Shown: in pieces, positions 1-6,970 of the stretch | Numbering within the stretch: the first letter of the stretch is position 1 | Layout: the number at the start of each line of letters is the position of its first letter | Source of the DNA: Pseudomonas sp. R5(2019) | Lineage (GTDB): Bacteria; Pseudomonadota; Gammaproteobacteria; Pseudomonadales; Pseudomonadaceae | Reading direction: 5' to 3' | DNA: 64,000 nucleotides | Assembly: GCF_009905435.1 (NCBI RefSeq) | Contig: NZ_JAAAMT010000019.1 | Coordinates: forward strand, 29,532 to 93,531 | Position numbers and translations under genes: made by a program | Notes under the pieces: generated by a model | The model's input: the letters and a program-made list of their open reading frames with translations, nothing else | The model's database searches: none | What the model was told of the DNA's origin: nothing

Positions 1-2
1 GC

Positions 3-233
3 CTGGCGAAAGATCCGCAGGACGATGAGGCGGTGTATCAGCTTTCGATTCAGCAACTGGCTCGTCAGCAGTACGAAGCAGCGCTGGATGCCTTGTTGAA
101 ACTGTTTGTGCGCAATCGGGGTTACGAAGGCGGGTTGCCGCACAAGACCTTGCTGCAGGTGTTCGAGTTGCTGGGCAACGATCACCCGCTGGTGACCACT
201 TACCGCCGCAAGCTCTTCGCCGCCCTCTATTAA
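3..233 (+). CDS. C-terminal end of a YbbN/CnoX-type thioredoxin-like protein (partial)
   Basis: The reading frame is open from the left edge to TAA at 231-233, giving about 76 residues. The helical, TPR-like tail (QLSIQQLARQQYEAAL, then GGLPHKTLLQVFELLG) resembles the C-terminal repeat region of YbbN/CnoX, a thioredoxin-fold holdase chaperone. The catalytic-like thioredoxin domain lies outside the window, so the call rests on this tail and on position: a probable thioredoxin gene (PA4061) sits at the matching place upstream of the DUF2796 operon in P. aeruginosa. The start is not visible. Confidence 0.7.
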   Translation: MAKDPQDDEAVYQLSIQQLARQQYEAALDALLKLFVRNRGYEGGLPHKTLLQVFELLGNDHPLVTTYRRKLFAALY

Positions 234-262
234 TCACCAAGCGCAGTTTGCTTTGATTTTGG

Positions 263-349
263 GTAGGAGCCGAGCTTGCTCGCGATGAAATCACCGCGGT
301 GACTCAGACAAACCGCGTCGACTTCATCGCCGGCAAGCCGTGCTCCTAC
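263..349. repeat. REPIN (paired REP palindrome)
   Basis: Two inverted REP units flank a short spacer. The left arm begins GTAGGAGC and runs through CTTGCTCGCGATGAA; the right arm begins TTCATCGC and ends GCTCCTAC. This is the usual organisation of P. fluorescens-group REPINs. It lies between convergent genes and could fold into a long hairpin at both 3' ends. Confidence 0.8.
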
Positions 350-351
350 AG

Positions 352-708
352 TCAGTCGATCCACCGATACACCGGTGCATCCGCCCCGCTCTCAACCTTT
401 ACCTGCGCACTGTGACGCAAGCGCACCAGCAGGCGTTTGCCGGCTGCGGTATTGCCCGCCAACCCTTCCAGCTGTTCCAACAACTCCGGGCCACTGATCG
501 CCCCGCTGCCGCGCAGAATCTGCTGCGCCGACTCCCACAGAGCGTCGGTCTGCCCCGACGGGGTCGGCACGGTTGTCGGGCTTGCCGCCGCCACCGGCGC
601 CTGAACCTGCGCCCCCAGATGAGCGCTGAGCTGCGCCCAATCGGCCTGGTCCAGCTCCAGCGTCAGGTCTACCGGCAGGCTGCCCACGGTTCCACGAATT
701 CGCAACAT
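352..708 (-). CDS. Conserved hypothetical protein, 118 aa
   Basis: Small acidic-to-neutral protein beginning MLRIRGTVGSLPVDLTLEL and ending in a basic segment (AGKRLLVRLRHSAQVKVE). There is no signal peptide or membrane segment. An Ala/Pro/Thr-rich linker near residues 35-55 separates an N-terminal beta-like part from a helical C-terminal part. I chose ATG at 706-708 because AGAGG lies nine bases upstream; an ATG three codons earlier (717) abuts that SD and is unlikely. It is divergent from the DUF2796 operon. A hypothetical gene (PA4062) sits at the same position in P. aeruginosa. Function unknown. Confidence 0.7.
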   Translation of the reverse strand: MLRIRGTVGSLPVDLTLELDQADWAQLSAHLGAQVQAPVAAASPTTVPTPSGQTDALWESAQQILRGSGAISGPELLEQLEGLAGNTAAGKRLLVRLRHSAQVKVESGADAPVYRWID

Positions 709-780
709 GCTCTGCATCCTCTCGATCGACTGCCTGCATGCTCCCATGCGCATGACTGCTCGCCAAGCACAGTGGCATTG

Positions 781-807
781 GCGCAATAAAGTTGTTATAA
801 CATTGCG
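781..807. promoter_or_regulatory. Candidate Zur operator upstream of the DUF2796 operon
   Basis: The palindromic core TGTTATAACA (793-802) sits inside a wider imperfect dyad (GCGCAAT at 781-787 and ATTGCGC at 801-807). Zur-family sites are built on TGTTATA/TATAACA half-sites, and the operon it precedes encodes a His-rich periplasmic protein plus ABC transporter parts. It also lies about 75 bp upstream of the divergent 118-aa gene. The match is by eye and the site is shorter than the E. coli consensus. Confidence 0.5.
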
Positions 808-836
808 CTTTATTTTCCCCGCTCCGGAGACTCTCC

Positions 837-1388
837 ATGCGCCGCCTGTTGCTCGCCCTGCCGTTTGCCTTGCTGCCCCTGGCCGTTGCTCATGCCCATG
901 AAGACGACCATGGCCATGAACACGGCAGCCTGGGCGCCCACGAACACAGCGTTGCACGCATCAATGCAGCGCTGGACGGACAAACCCTGGAGCTGGAGCT
1001 GGAAAGCCCGGCAATGAACCTGGTGGGCTTCGAGCATGCCGCTTCCAGCCCGGCCGACAAGGCCAAGGTTGCCAAGGCGCGCAAACTGCTGGAACAACCG
1101 GTGGCCCTGTTCAACCTGCCCAAAGCCGCCAACTGCACCGTCGCCAGCCAGAAGCTGGAAAGCCCGCTGTTCGGCGACAAGCCAGCGGCCGATCATGACG
1201 ACGATCACAGCGAAATCCATGCGCACTATCAATTCAGCTGCAGCACGCCTGCTGCCCTGAAGTCGCTGGACCTTGCGCAGCTGTTCAAGGCCTTTCCGGC
1301 CACCCAGAAAATCCAGGTACAGTTGATCGGCCCCAACGGCCAGAAAGGCGTGGATGCCACTCCCGCCGCCGCCACCCTGAATTTCTGA
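837..1388 (+). CDS. His-rich periplasmic DUF2796 protein (ZrgA-like zinc-binding)
   Basis: 183 residues with a signal peptide (residues 1-20, ending AVAHA). The mature protein opens with a metal-ligand-rich stretch (HEDDHGHEHG, 21-30, then HEH at 35-37). A second His/Asp cluster (DHDDDHSEIHAH) is at 119-130, and Cys100 and Cys135 could form a disulfide. DUF2796 proteins are associated with zinc acquisition (ZrgA of Vibrio; PA4063 of P. aeruginosa belongs to a Zur-responsive operon). It likely binds Zn2+ in the periplasm for the ABC system encoded next. The start has CCGGAGA about ten bases upstream. The ATPase gene follows after 17 bp. Confidence 0.82.
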   Translation: MRRLLLALPFALLPLAVAHAHEDDHGHEHGSLGAHEHSVARINAALDGQTLELELESPAMNLVGFEHAASSPADKAKVAKARKLLEQPVALFNLPKAANCTVASQKLESPLFGDKPAADHDDDHSEIHAHYQFSCSTPAALKSLDLAQLFKAFPATQKIQVQLIGPNGQKGVDATPAAATLNF

Positions 1389-1405
1389 GCACACAGCCCC
1401 GCCCT

Positions 1406-2125
1406 ATGAACCAAGCACTTATCGAACTCTGCGATCTCGGCTTCGCCTGGCCCGGCCAGGCGCCGCTGCTGGACATCCCGGCGTTTCGTCTGGAGCGTGG
1501 CGAAACCTTGTTTCTCAAGGGTCCCAGCGGCAGTGGCAAGACCACACTATTGGGCCTCTTGGGCGGCGTGCAGAAGGCCGACCGTGGCAGCGTGCGCCTG
1601 CTCGGCCAGGAACTGAGCGCGCTGTCACAAGCGGCGCGCGACCGCTTCCGGGTCGATCACACCGGCTATATCTTTCAGCAGTTCAACCTGCTGCCATTTC
1701 TCTCGGTGCGGGAAAACGTCGAGCTGCCGTGCCGCTTTTCCGGGCTGCGCGCCAGCCGCGCCGAACAGCGCCACGGCAGCATCGACCAGGCCGCGGCCAC
1801 CCTGCTCGCGCACCTGGGCTTGAAGGACCCGGCCTTGCTTGCACGCCGCGCCGACACCCTGTCGATCGGCCAGCAGCAACGGGTCGCCGCTGCCCGGGCG
1901 CTGATCGGGCAACCGGAACTGGTGATCGCCGACGAACCCACCTCGGCGCTCGATGCCGACGCCCGCGAAGCCTTTATCCGCCTGCTGTTCAATGAATGCC
2001 GCGAAGCCGGCGCGAGCCTGCTGTTCGTCAGCCATGACCAGAGCCTCGCGCCGCTGTTCGATCGTCACCTGTCGTTGTCCGACGTCAACCGGGCCGCCCG
2101 ACCTGCCTGCGATGTGGAGGCCTGA
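1406..2125 (+). CDS. ABC transporter ATP-binding protein (LolD/MacB type)
   Basis: 239 residues with all ABC motifs: Walker A GPSGSGKTT (39-47), Q-loop QQFNLLPF (about 91-98), signature at 152-156, Walker B ELVIADEP (171-178) with catalytic Glu177, and H-loop His210. The signature reads LSIGQ rather than LSGGQ, a moderate deviation. The family usually pairs with FtsX/MacB-type permeases, and one follows with a one-base TGATG overlap (GGAGG SD at 2116). It probably powers the four-gene putative zinc-homeostasis system. Whether it imports zinc or performs mechanotransmission (as LolCDE/MacB do) cannot be told from the sequence. Confidence 0.9.
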   Translation: MNQALIELCDLGFAWPGQAPLLDIPAFRLERGETLFLKGPSGSGKTTLLGLLGGVQKADRGSVRLLGQELSALSQAARDRFRVDHTGYIFQQFNLLPFLSVRENVELPCRFSGLRASRAEQRHGSIDQAAATLLAHLGLKDPALLARRADTLSIGQQQRVAAARALIGQPELVIADEPTSALDADAREAFIRLLFNECREAGASLLFVSHDQSLAPLFDRHLSLSDVNRAARPACDVEA

Positions 2126-3390
2126 TGTACCTGTTTCGCCTGGCCTTGGCCAGCCTCGCCAACCGCCGCTTTACCGCCTTTCTGACCGCCTTCGCGATTG
2201 CCTTGTCGGTGTGCCTGCTGCTGGCTGTCGAACGGGTTCGAACCGAGGCACGGGCCAGTTTTGCCAGCACCATCAGTGGTACCGACCTGATTGTCGGCGC
2301 TCGCTCCGGCTCGGTGAACCTGCTGCTGTATTCGGTGTTCCGGATCGGCAATGCCACCAATAATATCCGCTGGGACAGCTTCGAGCAGTTCGCTGCCAAC
2401 CCGAAAGTGAAATGGGCCATCCCGATTTCCCTCGGTGACTCGCACCGGGGTTACCGAGTGATGGGCACCAATGCCAGCTATTTCGAGCATTACCAGTACG
2501 GTCGCCAGCAACACCTGGAACTGGCCCAGGGCCGTGAGTTCCAGAACGACCCGTTCGAAGTGGTGCTGGGCGCGGAAGTCGCGCAAGCCTTGCATTACAA
2601 GCTGGGCGACAAGCTGGTACTGGCCCACGGCGTCGCCGCGATCAGCCTGGTCAAACACGAAGACAAGCCGTTCACCGTCGTTGGCGTGCTCAAACGCACC
2701 GGCACGCCGGTAGACCGGACGCTGCACATCAGCCTGGGCGGCATGCAAGCCATTCACATCGACTGGCACAGCGGTGTACCAGCTCGCGGCGTCGGCCGGG
2801 TCAGCGCCGATCAGGCGCGCAACATGGACCTCGCGCCTCAGGCCATCACCGCCTTCATGCTTGGCCTGAACAGCAAGATCTCGACCTTTGCCCTGCAACG
2901 CGAGATCAATGAATTTCGCGGCGAGCCGCTGCTGGCGATCCTGCCAGGCGTAGCCTTGCAGGAGCTCTGGAGCTTGATGGGCACGGCCGAAAAAGCCTTG
3001 TTCGTGGTGTCTTTGTTCGTGGTGCTGACCGGTTTGATCGGCATGCTCACGGCCATTCTCACCAGCCTCAATGAACGCCGACGGGAAATGGCCATCCTGC
3101 GCTCGGTTGGCGCGCGCCCTTGGCATATTGCAAGCCTGCTGATCCTGGAAGCCTTCTCGCTGGCGCTGGCGGGCATCCTGGCGGGGCTTGCGCTGCTTTA
3201 CCTTGGCATTGCCCTGGCGCAGGGCTATGTGCAGTCCAATTACGGCTTGTATCTGCCGCTGGATCTGCCCAGCCGCTATGAATGGACATTGCTGGGCATT
3301 ATTCTGGCCGCTGCCGTGCTGATGGGCAGCGTGCCAGCATGGCGTGCCTATCGCCAGTCGCTGGCCGACGGTTTGTCGATTCACTTATGA
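2125..3390 (+). CDS. FtsX/MacB-family ABC transporter permease
   Basis: 421 residues with the classic FtsX layout. There is one N-terminal membrane helix (about 14-32), a large periplasmic domain (about 35-275), then three C-terminal helices (around 290-312, 335-370 and 385-410) containing the family pattern RRREMAILRSVGARPWHI. Its ATG overlaps the ATPase stop by one base, which implies translational coupling and a stoichiometric complex. FtsX-type permeases generally couple ATP hydrolysis to periplasmic events rather than forming a simple import pore. Its partner here is probably the periplasmic His-rich DUF2796 protein. Orthologue by position: PA4065. Confidence 0.87.
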   Translation: MYLFRLALASLANRRFTAFLTAFAIALSVCLLLAVERVRTEARASFASTISGTDLIVGARSGSVNLLLYSVFRIGNATNNIRWDSFEQFAANPKVKWAIPISLGDSHRGYRVMGTNASYFEHYQYGRQQHLELAQGREFQNDPFEVVLGAEVAQALHYKLGDKLVLAHGVAAISLVKHEDKPFTVVGVLKRTGTPVDRTLHISLGGMQAIHIDWHSGVPARGVGRVSADQARNMDLAPQAITAFMLGLNSKISTFALQREINEFRGEPLLAILPGVALQELWSLMGTAEKALFVVSLFVVLTGLIGMLTAILTSLNERRREMAILRSVGARPWHIASLLILEAFSLALAGILAGLALLYLGIALAQGYVQSNYGLYLPLDLPSRYEWTLLGIILAAAVLMGSVPAWRAYRQSLADGLSIHL

Positions 3391-3401
3391 AGGGTTCGGG
3401 A

Positions 3402-3920
3402 ATGAAGGGTGTGTGGCTGGCAATGCTGTTTCTGGTCAACGCGCAAGCGTTCGCGGCCGAGCCGCGCGAGATCAAATGGGAACAGATGATCCCGCCCGAT
3501 GCGCCGGCGATCAAACCGCAGCTGGCGCCGATTCATGATATGTCGCAGTTGAGCGACGCACTGGCTGCCGAATCCGCCCCCGCCGCCCGCCAGCAATCGC
3601 CGGCCGCCCCGGTAGTGAAGGCGCTCGATGGCCAGCAGATCAAGTTGCCGGGCTATATCGTGCCGTTGGAGGTCAGTGACGAAGGTCGTACCACCGAGTT
3701 TTTGCTGGTGCCTTACTACGGCGCCTGCATTCATGTGCCGCCACCACCCTCCAATCAGGTCGTCCACGTATTCAGCGAGATCGGCATCAAGATCGAGGAG
3801 TTGTATCAGCCCTACTGGATCGAGGGGCCGATGCAGGTCAAGGCATCGAGCAGCGAACTGGCGGATGCCGGTTATCAGATGGAAGCCGAGAAGATCTACG
3901 CCTACGAGTTGACGCAGTAA
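3402..3920 (+). CDS. DUF3299 exported protein, last gene of putative zinc operon
   Basis: 172 residues. The N-terminus MKGVWLAMLFLVNAQAFAA is a signal peptide cleaved near residue 19. The DUF3299 hallmark (LPGYIVPLE, then YYGACIHVPPPPSNQ) is clear; its Cys/His residues suggest metal binding, though this is not established. I prefer ATG 3402, which has AAGGG upstream. An alternative ATG at 3387 overlaps the permease stop (ATGA) and would add MKGSG. It corresponds by position to PA4066. The function is unknown beyond co-regulation with the zinc genes. Confidence 0.82.
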   Translation: MKGVWLAMLFLVNAQAFAAEPREIKWEQMIPPDAPAIKPQLAPIHDMSQLSDALAAESAPAARQQSPAAPVVKALDGQQIKLPGYIVPLEVSDEGRTTEFLLVPYYGACIHVPPPPSNQVVHVFSEIGIKIEELYQPYWIEGPMQVKASSSELADAGYQMEAEKIYAYELTQ

Positions 3921-3933
3921 TTCGCCTGTTTGT

Positions 3934-3963
3934 GCGCTTCATTGACTCGGATCAATGAAGCGC
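3934..3963. promoter_or_regulatory. Perfect 12-bp inverted repeat containing an Anr/FNR-type box
   Basis: GCGCTTCATTGA (3934-3945) and its exact complement TCAATGAAGCGC (3952-3963) flank a six-base loop. Inside lies TTGACTCGGATCAA (3942-3955), close to the Anr/FNR consensus TTGAT-N4-ATCAA. The repeat follows the DUF3299 stop by 13 bp and could also fold as an RNA hairpin, but no U-tract follows, so it is not a canonical terminator. Confidence 0.6.
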
Positions 3964-3983
3964 ACTGCCCCCGACCCGCGTCC

Positions 3984-4025
3984 TTGAGCTGGGTCAAAAG
4001 CCGCGTGCCAGACGCTCCTTACCAT
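3984..4025 (+). promoter_or_regulatory. oprG promoter with a second Anr/FNR-type box and -10
   Basis: TTGAGCTGGGTCAA (3984-3997) is a second FNR-like dyad, centred at 3990.5. A -10-like TACCAT lies at 4020-4025. A start near 4031-4032 would place the dyad at about -41.5, the class II position used by Anr. P. aeruginosa oprG is known to be Anr-dependent and induced at low oxygen. There is no good -35 box, as expected for an activated promoter. Confidence 0.6.
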
Positions 4026-4060
4026 TGGACCATGCTTTTTTAACGTCCTTTGGAGCCCCC

Positions 4061-4759
4061 ATGAACACGTCCCTGCTCGGCGCCTCGCTGATTGCCTTGG
4101 CGCTCGCCTCCCCTATGGCCATTGCACACCAGGCCGGGGATTTCATCATCCGTGCCGGCGCAGCCACCACCGCCCCCAATGAAGACAGCGGTGAGCTGGA
4201 ACTGGACGGGGCAAAGATCTCAGGCACCAAGGCGACCCTGGACAGCGACACACAACTGGGCCTGGCCTTCGCCTACATGGTCACTGACCATTTGGGTATC
4301 GAACTGCTGGCCGCCACGCCGTTCCAACACACGGTCGGTGTACGCGGTATCAGCAATGCCACGGGCATTGCCGGCCTGGATGGCGAGCTGGCCGACGTCA
4401 AGCAACTGCCGCCGACCCTGTCGCTGCAGTATTACCCGCTGGCGCCCACCTCAAAGTTCCAGCCCTACGCCGGCATCGGCGTCAACTACTCGCTGTTCTA
4501 TGACGAAGAATTGAGCCGTGAGCGCAAGGACCAGGGCTTCAGCAACCTGAAGCTGAAGAATTCGCTGGGCGTTGCCGGACAACTGGGCTTTGACTACATG
4601 CTGACCGACAACATGCTGGTGAATGCTTCGGTCTGGTATGTGGATATCGATACCGAAGCGACGGTGGACGGCCCGACGGCGCTGGGTGTTGGCCGGACCA
4701 GGGTCGACGTGGATGTCGACCCGTGGGTGTATATGGTCGGTGTGGGTTACACGTTCTGA
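4061..4759 (+). CDS. oprG: Outer-membrane protein OprG (OmpW family)
   Basis: 232 residues. The signal peptide (1-22, ASPMAIA then HQAG) is followed by an eight-stranded OmpW-type barrel and a C-terminal aromatic OMP signature (VYMVGVGYTF). Family features include HQAGDFIIRAGA at the mature N-terminus and FQPYAGIGVNYSLFYDE near residue 140. OmpW/OprG proteins form a lateral-gated channel for small hydrophobic molecules. TTTGGAG at 4050-4056 supports ATG 4061; an upstream in-frame GTG/ATG would only add non-signal residues. It stands alone between an Anr-like promoter and a REP-type hairpin. The next gene is convergent. Confidence 0.93.
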   Translation: MNTSLLGASLIALALASPMAIAHQAGDFIIRAGAATTAPNEDSGELELDGAKISGTKATLDSDTQLGLAFAYMVTDHLGIELLAATPFQHTVGVRGISNATGIAGLDGELADVKQLPPTLSLQYYPLAPTSKFQPYAGIGVNYSLFYDEELSRERKDQGFSNLKLKNSLGVAGQLGFDYMLTDNMLVNASVWYVDIDTEATVDGPTALGVGRTRVDVDVDPWVYMVGVGYTF

Positions 4760-4774
4760 ATTAGGCTAAAAATC

Positions 4775-4796
4775 ATTCGCGGGCTTACCCGCGAAT
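4775..4796. terminator. REP-type hairpin between convergent genes
   Basis: ATTCGCGGG (4775-4783), loop CTTA, CCCGCGAAT (4788-4796) form a perfect 9-bp stem located between the oprG stop and the convergent epimerase stop. The sequence is a single REP unit and probably serves as a bidirectional 3' end. There is no strong U-tract on either strand. Confidence 0.55.
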
Positions 4797-4809
4797 AGGC
4801 CTCCCAATC

Positions 4810-5739
4810 TCAGCGGCCCAGAAGCCGAGCCAAGCCTTCCACCATCGGCGTCGACTCAGGGAAGTCGAACCGATCCAGCAACCGGGTGTTATTGGCCCGC
4901 GAGTGGCGAATATCACCGGAACGCGCCGCCGCATGGGTAATCGCCGGCAGCCCGCCGAGCACTTTTTCCAATGCCTCCAGCAGCTGATTCAGCGACGTGG
5001 CCTGATTCAGGCCGACATTCACCGCGCCCTCCTCAACCTCTGGTTTTTCCAGCGCCTGCACCAGCACCTGCACCAGATCGCCCACGTACACAAAATCCCG
5101 CGTCTGCTCGCCATCGCCGAACACGGTGATTGGTTGCCCTTTCTGCGCGCGCTCACTGAAGATGCTGATCACGCCGGAGTATGGCGAGGAGGGATCCTGG
5201 CGCGGGCCGAAGATATTGAAGAAGCGAAAGATTGCCGGCTCCAGGCCATGCTGGCGACGGTAAAAGTCCAGGTACTGCTCACTGGCCAATTTGTCGACGG
5301 CATAAGGCGTCAGCGGCGCTTTCGGGACATTTTCATCAATGGACTGGCCTTCGCCATTGTTGCCATACACGGCAGCACTGGAGGCGAACACCACACGTTT
5401 GATACCCGCCAGGCGCATGGCCTCGCAAACATTCAAGGTGCCGATGAAATTGCTCTGGTGGGTCTTGACCGGATCTTCGACCGAAGCCTGCACCGAAGCC
5501 ACCGCCGCCAGGTGGACCACCGCCCGGCATCCACTGGCCGCACGGGCCACCAGCGCCGCATCGGCCACATCGCCTTCGATCAACTCGATCCTGGGGTTAT
5601 CCAGCGGCAGGTTGCGGGCTTTGCCGGTGGACAAGTCATCGAGCACACGCACGGCGTAGCCCTTGGCAAGCAGGGCATCGGTCAGGTGCGAGCCAATGAA
5701 GCCGGCACCGCCGGTAATCAGAACAGGAGAGTCAACCAT
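4810..5739 (-). CDS. NAD-dependent epimerase/dehydratase (extended SDR)
   Basis: 309 residues. The Rossmann motif TGGAGFIGSH (9-18) with acidic Asp34/Asp35 following the second strand indicates NAD(H) use. The catalytic set is present: Ser120/Ser121 and Y146xxxK150 (TPYAVDK). The downstream pattern IFGPRQDPSSPYSGV is typical of UDP-glucose/GlcNAc 4-epimerase-like SDRs. It is therefore likely active on a nucleotide sugar, but the substrate is not determined. It overlaps the end of the upstream RmlD-like gene by 8 bp, so the two are co-translated. The gene pair matches PA4068-PA4069 by position; no LPS genes are nearby. Confidence 0.88.
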   Translation of the reverse strand: MVDSPVLITGGAGFIGSHLTDALLAKGYAVRVLDDLSTGKARNLPLDNPRIELIEGDVADAALVARAASGCRAVVHLAAVASVQASVEDPVKTHQSNFIGTLNVCEAMRLAGIKRVVFASSAAVYGNNGEGQSIDENVPKAPLTPYAVDKLASEQYLDFYRRQHGLEPAIFRFFNIFGPRQDPSSPYSGVISIFSERAQKGQPITVFGDGEQTRDFVYVGDLVQVLVQALEKPEVEEGAVNVGLNQATSLNQLLEALEKVLGGLPAITHAAARSGDIRHSRANNTRLLDRFDFPESTPMVEGLARLLGR

Positions 5740-6616
5740 GACGATAGAACCGGTCCAGTAGGGTCGGCAGGCCGGCGCGCCAGGCACGCGGCTTGATGCC
5801 GAACGTGTGCAGAATTTTCTTGCAGGCCAACACGGCATGCTGGGGCTCTTCGGCAGCATCGGGCCGGGCCGCATGGGCCTGAGCGGTAGGCGCCTCGACG
5901 GCCAGCTGGCGCAAATTGGCGGCCTCGCTAAGGATAGCCTGCCCCAGCGCCAGCGGTGTGGTCGCTTCATTACCGGCGTAGTGATAGGTACCCCAGAGTG
6001 GCGCGGCACAATCGAGTTGCTTGAGGACCGAGATGATCACCCGGGCGGCATCGTCCACCGGGGTCGGGTTGCCGCGCCGGTCGTCGGCCATCAGCAATTC
6101 CCCGGCCTGCTCGGCCTTGGCCAGAAAGCGCCCGAGCACACCGTCGACGCTGTCGTCGAGCAACCAGCCAAAGCGCAGTAATACGTGCTGAGGACAGGTC
6201 GCACGCACGCTCTGCTCCATGCGCCAGAGCGCCTGACCGCGCAGGCCCAGAGGCACCGGCTCATCTTTTTCACTGTAGGCAGTGGCGCGCGAGCCATCAA
6301 AGACGCGGTAGCTGGAGGGCTGAATCAGGATGATTTCGTGGTGCTGGCAAAGCTCGGCCAGGCGCTCGACCGAGCGCTCCTGCACCGTCAGCCGCGTTGG
6401 CGGTACGCTTTCGGCCTGAAACCAGTCGTAGTAATAGGCCAGATTGACCAATGCATCGGGCCGGGTGTCGTCCAGCAGCTGGGTGAGGCTGGCGGCATCC
6501 CAGCCGTTTTCCGGAGGGCGCGGGGCGAGAAAACCGATGTCTTCCTCAGCCCCAAGGCGAATCAGCGCTTGCCCAAGGGCATTTCCTCCGCCCAACAGCA
6601 TAAGGCGCATTCGCAT
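5732..6616 (-). CDS. RmlD-like sugar-nucleotide-binding protein, degenerate SDR
   Basis: About 294 residues with an N-terminal Rossmann turn (LMLLGGGNALGQALIRLG) and RmlD-like features (ALVNLAYYYDWFQAE; LIQPSSYRVFDG near residue 115). Where RmlD has the catalytic YxxxK (usually YGxxKxxGE), this protein reads PLGLRGQALWRMEQ, so Tyr and Lys both appear missing. It may bind a nucleotide sugar or regulate its partner epimerase rather than reduce a substrate. Start choice is uncertain: ATG codons at 6616, 6610 and 6601 are all possible and none has a strong SD. The upstream region carries REP repeats. Confidence 0.8.
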   Translation of the reverse strand: MRMRLMLLGGGNALGQALIRLGAEEDIGFLAPRPPENGWDAASLTQLLDDTRPDALVNLAYYYDWFQAESVPPTRLTVQERSVERLAELCQHHEIILIQPSSYRVFDGSRATAYSEKDEPVPLGLRGQALWRMEQSVRATCPQHVLLRFGWLLDDSVDGVLGRFLAKAEQAGELLMADDRRGNPTPVDDAARVIISVLKQLDCAAPLWGTYHYAGNEATTPLALGQAILSEAANLRQLAVEAPTAQAHAARPDAAEEPQHAVLACKKILHTFGIKPRAWRAGLPTLLDRFYRHG

Positions 6617-6711
6617 AGCGTCGCAGGTCCCGTCAGGTTGAAAGACAAAGAAATCATTTTGCGGCTTCCTGCGGGCGAAGTCCAACCACCCTGCGCTGGG
6701 GGAGGCTGACT

Positions 6712-6965
6712 TGTAGGAGCTGGGCTTGCCCGCGATGGCTTCAACGCGGTATGCCTGACATACCGCATCGCTTGCATCGCGGGCAAGCCCCAATGCCAGT
6801 CAGTTAAGGCATTGAACGACACAAACCCTGTGGGAGCGGATTTATCCGCGAATGAAAACACCGCGGTTTATCAGGCATTGCGCGGCGCCTACATTCGCGG
6901 ATAAATCCGCTCCCACATGCTCTGCGCCTTAACTGACCGGCATTGGGGCAAGCCCAGCTCCTACA
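6712..6965. repeat. Nested REP/REPIN palindrome complex (354-bp intergenic region)
   Basis: Three inverted repeats are stacked. The outermost arms, 19 bp and perfect, are TGTAGGAGCTGGGCTTGCC at 6712-6730 and its complement at 6947-6965. Middle arms of 24 bp with one mismatch lie at 6787-6810 and 6926-6949. Within them sits a different, complete REPIN (6829-6917). A further REP pairing (6722-6737 with 6775-6790) occupies the left side. Apart from these repeats I see no gene between 6617 and 6970. Confidence 0.85.
6829..6917. repeat. Inner REPIN with 26-bp perfect arms
   Basis: TGTGGGAGCGGATTTATCCG opens the left arm (6829-6854), and the exact complement of the full 26 bases closes it (6892-6917). 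It belongs to the GGGAGCGGATTTATCCGCGAA REP class, distinct from the GGGCTTGCCCGCGATGG class of the outer repeat. That suggests a second insertion into an existing palindrome. Confidence 0.85.
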
Positions 6966-6970
6966 CAGGC

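Noticed and set aside
709..957. Longer version of the 118-aa hypothetical gene starting at 957
   Set aside because: It would run through the candidate Zur operator and into the DUF2796 gene; ATG 708 has a good SD.
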